From: Apodospora peruviana
Taxonomy: Eukaryota; Ascomycota; Sordariomycetes; Sordariales; Lasiosphaeriaceae
Reading direction: 5' to 3'
DNA length: 64,000 nucleotides
Assembly (NCBI GenBank): GCA_033439685.1
Contig: JAUEDM010000001.1
Location: 4,588,001-4,652,000 of the forward strand
The notes under the pieces were generated by a model that saw only the letters and a list, made by a program, of their open reading frames with translations, made no database searches and was not told the origin of the DNA. Both the position numbers and the translations under genes were made by a program. Positions 54,818 to 64,000 of this stretch are shown here, piece after piece; within the stretch, counting starts at the first letter, position 1, and each line of letters starts with the position of its first letter.

Positions 54818-55875
54818 ATGGATCCAGGATCAAAGATGCTGAGGGCCAACCGGCTGAAGCAGGTCCTTCTCGAAAACAAGGGCCCCGCCATGGGTCTTTG
54901 GCAGATGTTGCCTGGCGCAAACATATCGAGAATCCTTGCAGGTTCAGGTGTTGATTGGGTTGTGGTGGATTGCGAGCATGGCAATATCGATGGTATGGGT
55001 CACCCTTGAATAGTCAACCCAGTGATACGGGCCATTCTCGGTTGCCCAGCCGTCCTCCTTCTCATGGCGTGAAGAGATGCTGAATGACGTTTTTCAGATG
55101 CCGCAATGCACGACGCCGTCCCCGCCATCGCTGCTCTCGGTGTTTCTCCGATTGTCCGGATCCCAGACTTTCAGCCGTGGATGGTAAAACGTGAGTCTCT
55201 TCCACGAGCCAAGTGCTGTGTATTGCGAGATGGTGCACGAACAGTTACTGATGTTACCCTAGGAGCGTTGGACAGCGGTGCTCATGGAGTAAGAGCCTCC
55301 GCCCGGGCCCTAGGATCCCCTGGAACAGAGTGATTGACAGATTCCAGATCTTAGTGCCCCTGATCCGAACCGTAGAGGAGACCAAGGCCTTGGTAACTGC
55401 GGCAAAATTCCCACCACTGGGGCGACGCGGCTTTGGCTCGCCTATCGCGATGCAAAACTTCCACCCTGTCCCGACTTTCACTGAATATCTGCAGCAAGCA
55501 AACGAAAGTTTGTTGACCATCGTACAGATCGAGACCCGAGAGGCCTTGGACGCAATCTCTGAGATAACACCTCTCGTCGATGTTGTCTTCATCGGGCCTT
55601 TTGACCTGGGGAATAACATTGGTCATCCGATCATTGATGGCAAGATGGACCCCGAGTTGCACGACGCCATCTCAAAGATCCTGAACGCTGCGCTCGCAGC
55701 AGACAAGAAATGTGGCATTTTCTGCACAAGCGGAGAGCAGGCGAAAGAATACGCCGATATGGGATTCCACATGATCAGTGTTGCCACGGACTTGACGGCT
55801 CTACAAGCTGTAATGGCAAACTCGCTGGCCATCGCTCGGGGCCATGTCAAGCCGACCAATGGAGGCTCATATTGA
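54818..55875 (+). CDS. HpcH/HpaI aldolase/citrate lyase family protein
   Basis: Four exons, 54818-54992, 55098-55190, 55263-55288 (26 bases) and 55348-55875, encode 273 residues. The class II aldolase barrel is seen in order: NKGPAMGLWQMLPGANISRI, VDWVVVDCEHGNID (His is the catalytic base position), the exon 2 strand VSPIVRIPDF, GAHGILVPLIRTVEE, PPLGRRGFGSP, TIVQIETREALD, VDVVFIGPFDLGNN. Family enzymes are metal-dependent pyruvate aldolases that cleave hydroxy-oxo acids such as HHED in aromatic catabolism; the fungal substrate is unknown. The micro-exon 3 must be kept, since it supplies RALDSGAHG. An upstream in-frame ATG at 54698 would add 40 residues with a hydrophobic, presequence-like stretch, so a mitochondrial form is possible. 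Confidence 0.9.
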
Positions 55876-55945
55876 CGGAAATTTAGGTGGCATTGCTGAT
55901 GATCGTTGCTGTGGTGGAGTTCATGTATGGCGCAGAAGATCCCAG

Positions 55946-56322
55946 CTAAGATCTCTCGACGACATCCATCTTGGCCTGGACCTCGTCCGGACTGAAGCGA
56001 TGCATCAGCTTGACCGCCTTTGTAGAGAGCTTTGGGTCTTCTTCGGGCTGTTTCGCCTTGCTGATATGGATCTAGCCGACAGTTGAGCAAGCACAGTCTA
56101 TACAAGAGTACCAGTTGATAGGCTTACGACGGGGACATCGAACTCATACAGGTCACGCCAGCCCTTGGACGCTGGCTTGAGAATATCAATTTCCTGGAAA
56201 TTGAAAGGCCTCTTGTCCCAGACGTCCGACAGCACCGATTTCGCCTGGGTGCAGAGTCCGCAGTGCTCGCGAGTGAAGAGCGTTATCCGGCAGGACTGAA
56301 GCAGCCGGACGGTCGCACGCAT
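55946..56322 (-). CDS. glutaredoxin-like protein (DUF836 family)
   Basis: Two exons, 56322-56128 and 56071-55946, encode 106 residues. The thioredoxin-fold start RITLFTREHCGLCTQAKSVL holds a CxxC redox pair, C21 and C24 (CGLC). The cis-Pro loop DVPVIHISK is formed only after splicing (DVPV joined to IHIS), which supports the intron. The tail HRFSPDEVQAKMD is typical of the small DUF836 proteins such as yeast YDR286C. These are glutaredoxin-like proteins of unclear job, possibly mitochondrial. It ends 70 bases after the convergent aldolase gene, so the 3' UTRs very probably overlap. Confidence 0.88.
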
Positions 56323-56959
56323 GGCTTGGTATTCTTTGCTGGCCTGTCTGTTTCCGCGATTGCAATGTATTGTTTCGGGCTATACGAGGCGAATTGGTTG
56401 GTGGAGAACGGGCAGGGCAGGTGCTGATGGTAGAAAAGAATGATGCCGTTGAAATTCATGTGTTGATTGTGTTGAGTGTCGTCTGGTGTGTTGGTGAGGC
56501 TTTCATCTGTAGTGGAAGCTTCAACGCACCCCTGTAGAAATTTCCTGAGCGCTAACTAAACCCTGCTACGCGACAGAGGCGCGTTTGTTGACCAGGACCT
56601 GAATGGAATCGCTGTGAGCTTCCCCGCCCCCACTTCACATTTCTCCTCTCCAACAGCAAACGACGGGAAGCTTCTATGATTTTCGAAGCTTCCACCATTC
56701 TGTAACGAGAGCCATCCGACCTCACCACCCAAGTCACCAAAAGTACCTTACCGCCGTGCCGACCTTGTGCTGTTTGTGCCTAGCCTAGTTTAAAGCTCCG
56801 GAGAGTTCATTTTAATCTAGACATCTCCAATTACCGTCTTCCTGCCTCTCGAACACCCTTCCCGCTCCCCCAGATTCGATTAGATTAAAATCTGGAACTC
56901 AATCCGAAAAGCAAACACACTCGCCAGAAAATTTTGGATACTGACCCCATCCTGCTGCC
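56323..56959. promoter_or_regulatory. divergent promoter region, glutaredoxin-like / CHORD-CS
   Basis: 637 bases between two start codons should hold both promoters. No TATA box is obvious. The right half is pyrimidine-rich, as in many fungal 5' UTRs. Confidence 0.4.
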
Positions 56960-58290
56960 ATGGCTCTGAAATGTGTCCATCAAGGTTGCGGCAAGACGTA
57001 CACGGATCCAGACGAGGTCTGCCGCTACCACCCCGGTCCTCCAGTCTTCCATGAGGGCCAGAAAGGTACGCAACACTGTTTTGCTGCTGTATGGATCCAA
57101 GCTACACTGGAGGATATTGCAAGAGGGCATCAGCTTCCAGTAACACGCATTAGGTGGTGGTGACCGTGGCTAACATGTGTTGTCCTCCCCAACAACAGGA
57201 TGGAAGTGCTGCAAGCCGCGCGTGCTCACCTTCGAGGAGTTCATGACCATAGAGCCATGTACCGAGGGTAAGCACAGCACAACAGATCTGCCGCCAAAGA
57301 TCGAGAAGAAAGAAACGGACCCGTCGCTTGTCTCGACCGTCAACCTTCCTCCGCCCCCGTCTCGTGCGCCCATCGCTGCACCTCAGACGGCGCCCACTCC
57401 TACGCCGCCCGCCGAGTCTGACGTCGACGACGAAACGATCGAGATCCCCGACGGCCGCGTATGCAGGCGGAAGGGCTGCGGCGCGTCCTACAAGAAGGGC
57501 GCCAGCCGGGAAGGGGAGACGTGTACCCACCACCCCGGCGCGCCAATCTTCCACGAGGGCAGCAAGGGTTACAGCTGCTGCAAGCGGCGGGTGCTGGAGT
57601 TTGACCAGTTCATGAAGATTGAGGGCTGCAAGACCAAGAGCCGGCACTTATTTGTGGGCAGCGGAAGCAAGGAAGCAGCGGCCAAGGCCTCGGATACGGG
57701 GGAAGAGATTCTCGACACAGTCAGGTAAGACGAGAGAAACTCTGAGCTCATTCCGTGCTCCCTCAGAAGCGGGTTTGATACTTCCAGCTTTGCTTGGCTT
57801 GCTCGGTATGCTGCTGCTTTGCTTGCGCGGTCATGTTCCGCAGCCAAGGCTGGCCAAGGCTGGCTGTGTCCTGCAGTCACCCTATCTCCCTCTCTCGCAC
57901 ACACACAACAGACGGTGCATATATACACCACAAATTGCACACTCACTGACAAATCCCACACCCAGGCACGATTACTACCAGACCTCCACGTCGGTGATCG
58001 CGTCGTTCTTCCTGAAAAAGATCGACAAGGACGCCGCAAAGGTGGTGTTCCGAGACCAGGAACTCGATCTGGATCTGCCGACGACCGACGCGCCCATGCT
58101 GAAGCGCTACAGGGCCACGGTGCCCCTGTTCGCGCCCGTGGACACGGCACGGTCGACCTTCAAGATCCTGGGCACCAAGCTGGAGGTGACCTTGGTCAAG
58201 GCGGACGGCAGCTCTTGGCCGGTACTACGGAGCGACGATCGGCTGACGGGTGAAATACTGCAAATTGGCCGAGCCGGAAGGGCGCAGTAG
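56960..58290 (+). CDS. CHORD-CS domain protein, Hsp90 co-chaperone (Chp1/RAR1-Sgt1-like)
   Basis: Three exons, 56960-57065, 57199-57724 and 57966-58290, encode 318 residues. CHORD 1 is at residues about 5-60 (CVHQGCGKTYTDPDEVCRYH, PVFHEGQKGWKCC across intron 1), with the Cys/His pattern that binds two zinc ions. CHORD 2 is at about 145-205 (CRRKGCGASYKKG, CTHHPGAPIFHEGSKGYSCC). A CS domain follows the second intron (YYQTSTSVIASFFLKKIDKD to PVLRSDDR). Animal CHORDC1/melusin and the Aspergillus ChpA protein have this layout, and bind Hsp90 in an ADP-dependent way. A Pro/Thr-rich linker separates the CHORDs. The third exon starts after a TGACAAATCCCACACCCAG acceptor; both joins keep frame. Confidence 0.94.
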
Positions 58291-59969
58291 GTAGTTTTGT
58301 ATCTACAAGTTTCAAAATAAAGAAGAGAGAAAAGAAAATCTGGACGTATAAATGAACTATTTGTGGTGCGTGCGTGTGTGTGGGTGTGTGGATGTATGTG
58401 TGTGTATGTGTGTGCAGTTCTGTCTTTACTTTCGTCGTTCTCTCGTCTCTCCGGATGTGGAACCGCCAAGGGACGGGACGACAACCCAACTTACGGAAGA
58501 GAGGAGGTTGATTTTAGAACCCCCCTTCCCCCCGATGACGGAAGGGAAAGGGGTGGAGGGACGGAGGGGCGGACCGCTCGCTCACTGACATATTGTGTTG
58601 AGAAGAAGGGTGAAATTTACGGAATATGTGTGTATATAAAAGAGGGTATGCATGCAGCTAAGTGTTGCGTCAAGGGGCTGGTAAACATGCAGTGTACCAT
58701 ATGCACAGTAGGTAGGTTGGTCACGGGAAAAGGGGGGAGCTGACCGACTGTGTACCTACTCGTCAAGACTTGCCCACTTCTTGTCAGACGGGGGGGTTTT
58801 AGCCCTGACGAGTATGCGTGACAAGTTACAGTGGTCGACCATCGGCTTGGGTCACCGAAGCTGATTCTAGTCTTCACTAGACTTAGTGACACAAATGCCG
58901 ACCTGCAAACCAAGCCCTACCGCAGCCGCCTTGGTGTTTTCTTGGGAGTTTCTTGGATTTCTCTTGGCCCCTTAATTCTTTTCCTTGTCTACCATCCATC
59001 CCGTACACAATGTGGCATTTCAAATCTCCCCTTTTCATATATGCGGATATCCACACAGTATGGCAATCTGTTGAGTGGGACAGATGTGCTTTTTTGCACC
59101 CAGTCATGTCCATGCCCAAACGGTCTGACTTACACCTACCTTCCCAGGAGGTCGTCCACCATCCCAACGAACAGGGCCTTGCCCATCGTCGATCGAGTTC
59201 CTACACCGCCACCAACTACTCTATACCATAAGTCCGATCATTTGGATATAAGATGTGGTGTGTATAGATAGGGCTTGGCTTGAACGCCTCTCCCGCTTTG
59301 GTCTGTGTGTTCCAACTCTTGTTTAGAGCGGCTTCACACCCACCCCTTTTCAGCCCCGTAAATAGAATGGTGATTGGTTGGACCGTTGGTTGAATTGCTT
59401 GACTTTCTTGTAGACAGTCACTTTCCCATGATCTAGGTACGGTCCGGTACTTATCTGGCTCCGTGAAATCTAATCTAGATAATCGACTTACGTCCGGACT
59501 AGACTAGTCTAGCCGGCCTTGGTAACCATCCATCGCTGCGTCATTGTGTAGAAAAGAGAGACACGAAAGGGACTTTGTTGTGGGGCAGCTGATAACAGCC
59601 ATGTTCAACAGGAGATCCGAATCAGAAAGCCCACCCCTGGAAATGGTTAGAAAGCGAGGCATCCGTACGTGTGTGTAGATCATGTTTCTTATCTACCTAG
59701 GTAGTGTAATCTGTTGAGGTTAAGGCTGCTGAGCACTTTGCCCTGTCGCTGATCGAATCAAATAATAAGAAAAATAAAAAAGGCAGATCCCTGATCTCTC
59801 GCTATGATCATGATAATAATGAAATGACAAAGAGCAAAAACCAAAGACTCCCTGAGCTCCCTGCTAAATACATCATGATAACTCGCACAAAAACAAACCG
59901 TCGTGTATAAGGTGTCGTAATAATCGTTCTCCATTAATCATGAATCAAACTCCACAAAATGCGTATTTC
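58291..59969. other. 1.7-kb convergent intergenic region
   Basis: No gene seen. A degenerate GT microsatellite lies just downstream of the CHORD-CS gene, and a TACCTAGGTAG palindrome at about 59696. CTAGACTAGTCTAG repeats lie near 59499-59512. The right end is the 3' flank of the next minus-strand gene. Confidence 0.5.
58366..58414. repeat. degenerate GT microsatellite
   Basis: About 49 bases of TGTG broken by C, A or G interruptions (GTGCGTGCGTGTGTGTGGG and so on). It lies 75 bases past the CHORD-CS stop codon, probably in its 3' UTR or just beyond. Confidence 0.8.
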
Positions 59970-61135
59970 TTAAACAGGAGAATCGTTAGGCGAAACCGGC
60001 TCTGGATCATTCGGCGTCGCGATCCTCACCACAGCAGGCCTGGGCACCGTTGGAGAAGGCGAACGCTGCTGCTGCATCGGAGGCGCCAACAAGCCCGGAG
60101 ATGATGTCAAGGGGGAAGGCGAAGGCGACAAGGCGTATGGAGAAGACTGTTTCTCCCGCCACAACGACTGACTGCTGCTATCAGAAGTCGGAAACGTGAT
60201 GGTCGTCATGGTCTTGCGGAACGCAACGATCACCTGCCCGTGCTCGTTCTTGCCGATCACGGACCCTCGTTCTGGCCGGAAGCTGCCCGGGTTGTCGTAG
60301 AATTGGATGATTGGCCCGCCGTCGGGGGTGTAGCCAACCAGTTTCGCGCGGTATTCGGCGTCTTCACGCTCGCTGTCGTCTACGCGAATTGTCTCCCTAC
60401 TTTGTCTGTTAATGATCATGTTGTATTAGGCTGCGGTGTGAGAAGAAACATACTCTCTACTAATGGGGATGGGCAAATCGCTGACTGAGCGGCCGCGCAG
60501 TCCATTGACGCTGCTCGACACCGACATCCCTCTCGACCGACTCCTTGATCGCACCTTCTGCACACGCTTGCGCATAGCACCGTGAAACGCGTGGCCGATC
60601 CCCGCGACGACGAGAACAGGAGTGCCCAGAGCCAGAGCCCACGGCGGGTTCTTGTTCCCCCTCAGGCCATTGAACACCGATAACAGAATACCAAAAATGG
60701 CAATCAGTGAGCCGACCTGCATCATGGCCCACGTGGACCAGTACAGCGACATGAGATCCTCCCCGTCACAAAACTGCAGCGCCATGAGCGCGTACACCTC
60801 CATGACGACCGCCACGACGGAGATGGCCGCGTAGATGGAGCAGATGAGCATGCACTTTTTCATCTTGTGCCGGTACTCGTGCGACCCCGGCGCACAGTCT
60901 TTGACTTTATCGTAGTCGCTAGCCATCAAAGCGAATGTCAGCACAGGCGTCCAAGATAACATGTATGAAGTGGAACTTACCCGCTGTATTTCCACGACGA
61001 GAGGAAGAGCATGACTATAACCCCTATGAACAGAAACCAGTAGATGAAGTCGAACTCGCGCCTACCGAGGTGGGAGGCGAAGGCAGCATAGTGCTGGCAC
61101 CGCGCCTCGTCGTTGTCCCCGAAGCCACCGGCCAT
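59970..61135 (-). CDS. four-helix integral membrane protein of unknown function
   Basis: Three exons, 61135-60981, 60918-60454 and 60405-59970, encode 351 residues. Helices are seen as FIYWFLFIGVIVMLFLSSW, then (after intron 1) MLICSIYAAISVVAVVMEVY, MMQVGSLIAIFGILLSVFN and WALALGTPVLVVAGIGHAF. A basic loop (MRKRVQKVRSRSRSRG) follows and is likely cytosolic. Exon 3 adds a soluble tail with AEYRAKLVGYTPDGGPIIQF and RGSVIGKNEHGQVIVAF, then a Pro/Ser-rich end. I do not recognise the family; it looks like a fungus-specific membrane protein. Exon joins GG|C and GA|A keep frame (YSG-DYD and SRE-QSRE). Confidence 0.8.
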
Positions 61136-62122
61136 GTGGATGGCTTTGACGAAAGAAGGTAATCCGTTTTGGAGTAAAGGAAGCGAGGTAGGTTGGGGAA
61201 CTTGCGAAGAGACAGAAGCTGTTCACTCGTACCAGTCGGTTAGCTGTATAAGTGTTGCTGTAGTTGGTCGGTGGCGTCAAACAGAACCAGATCGCTTGTG
61301 GTTAAACAGTCAGATGGGGAAAACAGGGAGAGGGAAACATGGGATTTATAGATGTACATTATTTGGATGCCAGCCATATGGTCCGGCTGGCTGACTGACA
61401 GGCCTGCCTGTATTGGGAATGCCATGCCAAGGATGGAGAACAGCAGGGTGACGCAAAAGGAAGTTTTGTCGGCAGGGTATGCATTTACACTTCCCAACAG
61501 GGGATCCCAAGCCACAGACTGACGGGTGGATCTGATAGAGCGCATCTTGGTCTCAAGTCACAGGAGTCACTGGACACGGAATACGTAGCTGTGTAATGCG
61601 CAAGGCCAACTTGCTCTGGGGTGTGTGAACAACGGGAAAGAGGCAAATGGTAGTTGAGACCGAACTCCTAGTTAAACTCTCCCGGTCAATCCTGGTTCAA
61701 TCTGGGGGACGGGGAACCGGGGGAACGGGAAACGGGCAACATGGAAAGCCGCAGAAAAGGTTCTTTGCACAACATAAAAACGGCCTTGGCCTCCATTTCT
61801 CGGGGGGTTGGCATCATAGATTGATATTTGCTCATTTCTCTTGGCAAAAAATAAAGAGTCTCGACGGGCTGTGCAGAGACAACAAAGACACCCCCATCAA
61901 CCCCCCAACTCCGCCGATCACTAGGATAGACAAGTTGCGCCAAGAGAGACGCCGGGTCCGAAAGGCCGACGATCAGAGTTTCCACCAGCCTTGCCTGGTG
62001 CATCGCGCCAAGAGCCATTAGGGTCCCTGGGGTCCCACGGGGCGCGTCAGCCAGTGGGCATTCCAGTCATCTGTATCGCCGCTGCGGTTTTGCTGTGGGT
62101 TTCACCTCATAGTGCATAGACT
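61136..62122. other. intergenic region
   Basis: It lies between a minus-strand gene start and the 3' end of the next minus-strand gene. No gene is seen. The stretch near 61700-61745 is G-rich (GGGGGACGGGGAACCGGGGG). Confidence 0.5.
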
Positions 62123-63478
62123 TTATTCCATCCCGGGTAGGAGGTGCACCGCATCCAGGATCATTCCCTTTCTCGCTATAAATTCCTTGAGCATGAGGAA
62201 GTCCTCTGCCTGCTCCTCGCCCCACTTGTTCTCGTCCTTGAAGCCAAAGCCGCATGCGATTTTGTCGTAGGCGGCCCGCTCCTCCTCACGGAGCCACCTC
62301 TCCGCCATCGACGTCCCTGTGAGCCAGGTCACCCGTCTGTAATGGTCGTTGGCCGTGGTCATAGCGACGAGACCGATTGTCCCGGTGAAGCCCAAGTATG
62401 CTATGATGCCGGCAAAGGCGATTTTGGTCGCAGTCGCCTGGTCGTAGGACTGCTGCATGGTGGCCAGGTTGGAAGCAAGTAGCCAGACCCCGATCGGCGC
62501 CGCCGCCACCAAGCCGGCAGGAAGCAGGGCCCTGGTGATCATTTTTGAGCGTTTCCAGGCTTTGGTTCCGTAGGTGCTCTCCAGAATGCCGACGGCGGCA
62601 TCCATATTCTTGGCCGCAACCGCCGCGTTCAAGGCAACTTCGGCCGTACTGGGGCTTATAGCATTTCTTGGGTCGTCTGGATTTCGGGGGGAGTAGCTCA
62701 GGACGCCGGAGACGAGCCGGGGGGTAGGCTTGGATGAAAACAGCTCCATAACTCCTGGCAAGGTCTCTGGCCTGCCAAGCCGGGCTTGGAGCCCGATATA
62801 CTCGCTGAGGACCTGTGGAGTGATGACAACAGCCGGATGGGAAACGATTTCGTATGCCGCGTCCGAGATCTGGTCGGCCACACTCTGAATATGCAGAGAC
62901 ACAGTTCGCTCGACCGGTGGGCCAGCGGGAGCTTTCCGGCCGTTGTTGTCCAGGTCAAGCAGATCGGTGCTTTCTGTTTCTGGAGAACGCAACGGGGAAA
63001 CATGCGCCAGCTTGCCACTGGCCTGCGTGCATGCCTGCAGGGCGGTGAGTGTCATGTGCTCCGACGGGATGCCTGGCTGGGCCAGAAAGGCCTTGGTGAC
63101 ACGGTCGACAGCAGCGGCCAAGTCTGAGATGCTGACAGGGTCGGGAAGCTGCTCCTTCTCCCGTGCCAATTTCGGTGCATCTGACGCATCTAGTGCTGCT
63201 GATGCTGACGGGCCCGTTCGCTTGAGAAACCTGGGTGCGTTGAGATTTGAGCCTGCAGTCCGTTTTCCCTTTAGACTCGATGTTGATGTAAAGAATAGGC
63301 GAGTCTGGATCGGCGAGGATGGGCGTGCTTGTGCTTGGGATAACTTGGCCAAGCGTCTGCCGGCGTCCAGTGTTACAAAGGGACGCTTGGCGGAGTAGAC
63401 GGTTTGTTGTCTGTAGATAAGCCCGCAGACCTGACAAGGCTGTGACCCTGGGCCAATTGGGGACGAGCGACGTAACAT
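62123..63478 (-). CDS. unknown mitochondrial-type membrane protein
   Basis: Single exon, 451 residues from the ATG at 63478 (an upstream TTG in frame is not used). The N-terminal 80 residues are rich in R, S, A and Q and lack acidic residues, as in mitochondrial presequences (MLRRSSPIGPGSQPCQVCGL and a run with RLFFTSTSSLKGKR). A helical middle follows with ISDLAAAVDRVTKAFLAQP, then VALNAAVAAKNMDAAVGILE, which looks like a helical repeat pair. Two membrane helices, about AAAPIGVWLLASNLA and ATKIAFAGIIAYLGFTGTIG, are followed by VTWLTGTSMAERWLREEERA and WGEEQAEDFLMLKEFI. I do not recognise the family. An inner-membrane protein of fungi is the natural guess. Confidence 0.7.
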   Translation of the reverse strand: MLRRSSPIGPGSQPCQVCGLIYRQQTVYSAKRPFVTLDAGRRLAKLSQAQARPSSPIQTRLFFTSTSSLKGKRTAGSNLNAPRFLKRTGPSASAALDASDAPKLAREKEQLPDPVSISDLAAAVDRVTKAFLAQPGIPSEHMTLTALQACTQASGKLAHVSPLRSPETESTDLLDLDNNGRKAPAGPPVERTVSLHIQSVADQISDAAYEIVSHPAVVITPQVLSEYIGLQARLGRPETLPGVMELFSSKPTPRLVSGVLSYSPRNPDDPRNAISPSTAEVALNAAVAAKNMDAAVGILESTYGTKAWKRSKMITRALLPAGLVAAAPIGVWLLASNLATMQQSYDQATATKIAFAGIIAYLGFTGTIGLVAMTTANDHYRRVTWLTGTSMAERWLREEERAAYDKIACGFGFKDENKWGEEQAEDFLMLKEFIARKGMILDAVHLLPGME

Positions 63479-64000
63479 AGCTCTAGCTGCGGATGCGGAC
63501 TCTGGCAGCCGGTGGCAAGGCAAGCGGGGGGTGAGAGCTCACTCTGCCTGAGACTCCAAACAGGTCCCCTTCGCCCTCTCCTCGTCCTCCACCCACGTCT
63601 GGGGCAGATGTGGAGGTGAAATCGACAGTGCGTATCTGGCCAATAAGGAGTTGAGAGAAAACAAATGAGAGACGGCAACAACCTTGGATGCGTGGCGGAG
63701 ACGTTGGCGGGTGAAGGAGCGTGTGTTTGAGAGAGAGCGATGGATGAAAAAAAAAAGATTAACTGTGTTGCAGTCAAAACAGAGCTCGCGGGCTAAAGAC
63801 GCTCGTGCAGATCCTTGCATTGGGGCCATTGTTCGGGTCTGGGCAGCTGTTGGCAGCCACGCCAGCCAGCCCCTGGACCTACATAGACTCTCAATGCGTC
63901 CTAACGCGATGGGGTAGCACCCGACTGGCAACTGGGCTGAATTCCACCTTCCCCCAAACCTCCACTGCCCCAGACGCCCAGCCAGCTTCTGGAGATCGGG
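63479..64000. other. 5' flank of the last gene, to window end
   Basis: No gene is supported. This should hold the promoter of the minus-strand gene starting at 63478. A short A/T tract lies near 63748. Confidence 0.5.

Overview
The window is nuclear DNA of a filamentous ascomycete, most likely an order Sordariales fungus (Chaetomiaceae or a relative). The evidence is short spliceosomal introns (about 50-130 bp, GTAAGT-like donors, CTAAC/CTAAT branch sites), GC-rich coding DNA, long low-complexity tails on regulatory proteins, and two dispersed single 5S rRNA genes of the kind known from Neurospora. I see no operon, bacterial gene, CRISPR array, plasmid or intact transposon. Exon joins were read by eye from splice sites and frame.

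Layout: 0.8-3.0 kb, an AP180-type clathrin adaptor (-); 4.5-7.1 kb, mitochondrial aspartyl-tRNA synthetase (+, N-terminus unresolved); 7.6-8.6 kb, a secreted, probably GPI-anchored repeat protein (-); 11.1-13.2 kb, a Gup1-like MBOAT acyltransferase (+); 13.6 kb, 5S rRNA copy 1; 14.0-15.0 kb, a FAR-17a/AIG1-like membrane protein (-); 18.1-20.6 kb, an unknown 815-residue coiled-coil protein (+); 21.4-23.3 kb, Bud27/URI-type prefoldin-like protein (+); 24.0-24.7 kb, NudC (-); 25.2-26.3 kb, Tfb3/MAT1 (+); 27.0-30.1 kb, an Scm3/HJURP-type CENP-A chaperone (-), head to head with Atg6/Beclin at 30.4-32.0 kb (+); 32.7-35.9 kb, a nine-exon PhoD-like phosphatase (-); 37.0-38.8 kb, a rhomboid protease (-); 39.4-40.1 kb, a Tma17/Adc17-like proteasome-assembly protein (+); 41.1-42.6 and 45.2-46.5 kb, two unknown proteins (-); 48.1-49.7 kb, a nucleoside hydrolase (+); 50.2-50.7 kb, LSm8 (-); 51.5 kb, 5S rRNA copy 2; 54.8-55.9 kb, an HpcH/HpaI aldolase (+), convergent with a small glutaredoxin-like protein (-); 57.0-58.3 kb, a CHORD-CS Hsp90 co-chaperone (+); 60.0-61.1 kb, a four-helix membrane protein (-); 62.1-63.5 kb, an unknown mitochondrial-type membrane protein (-).

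These are mostly conserved housekeeping genes, and neighbours are not a shared pathway. A loose theme is proteostasis: NudC, CHORD-CS, the Bud27/URI prefoldin-like protein, the Tma17-like protein and Atg6 all lie here. The most interesting points are the two 5S genes, which differ by compensating base-pair changes; a C-terminal cysteine cluster on the CENP-A chaperone; the SCM3-like/ATG6 shared promoter; several micro-exons; an in-frame stop near the 5' end of the tRNA synthetase gene; and several conserved-looking proteins without a known job. I found no single dramatic new system.
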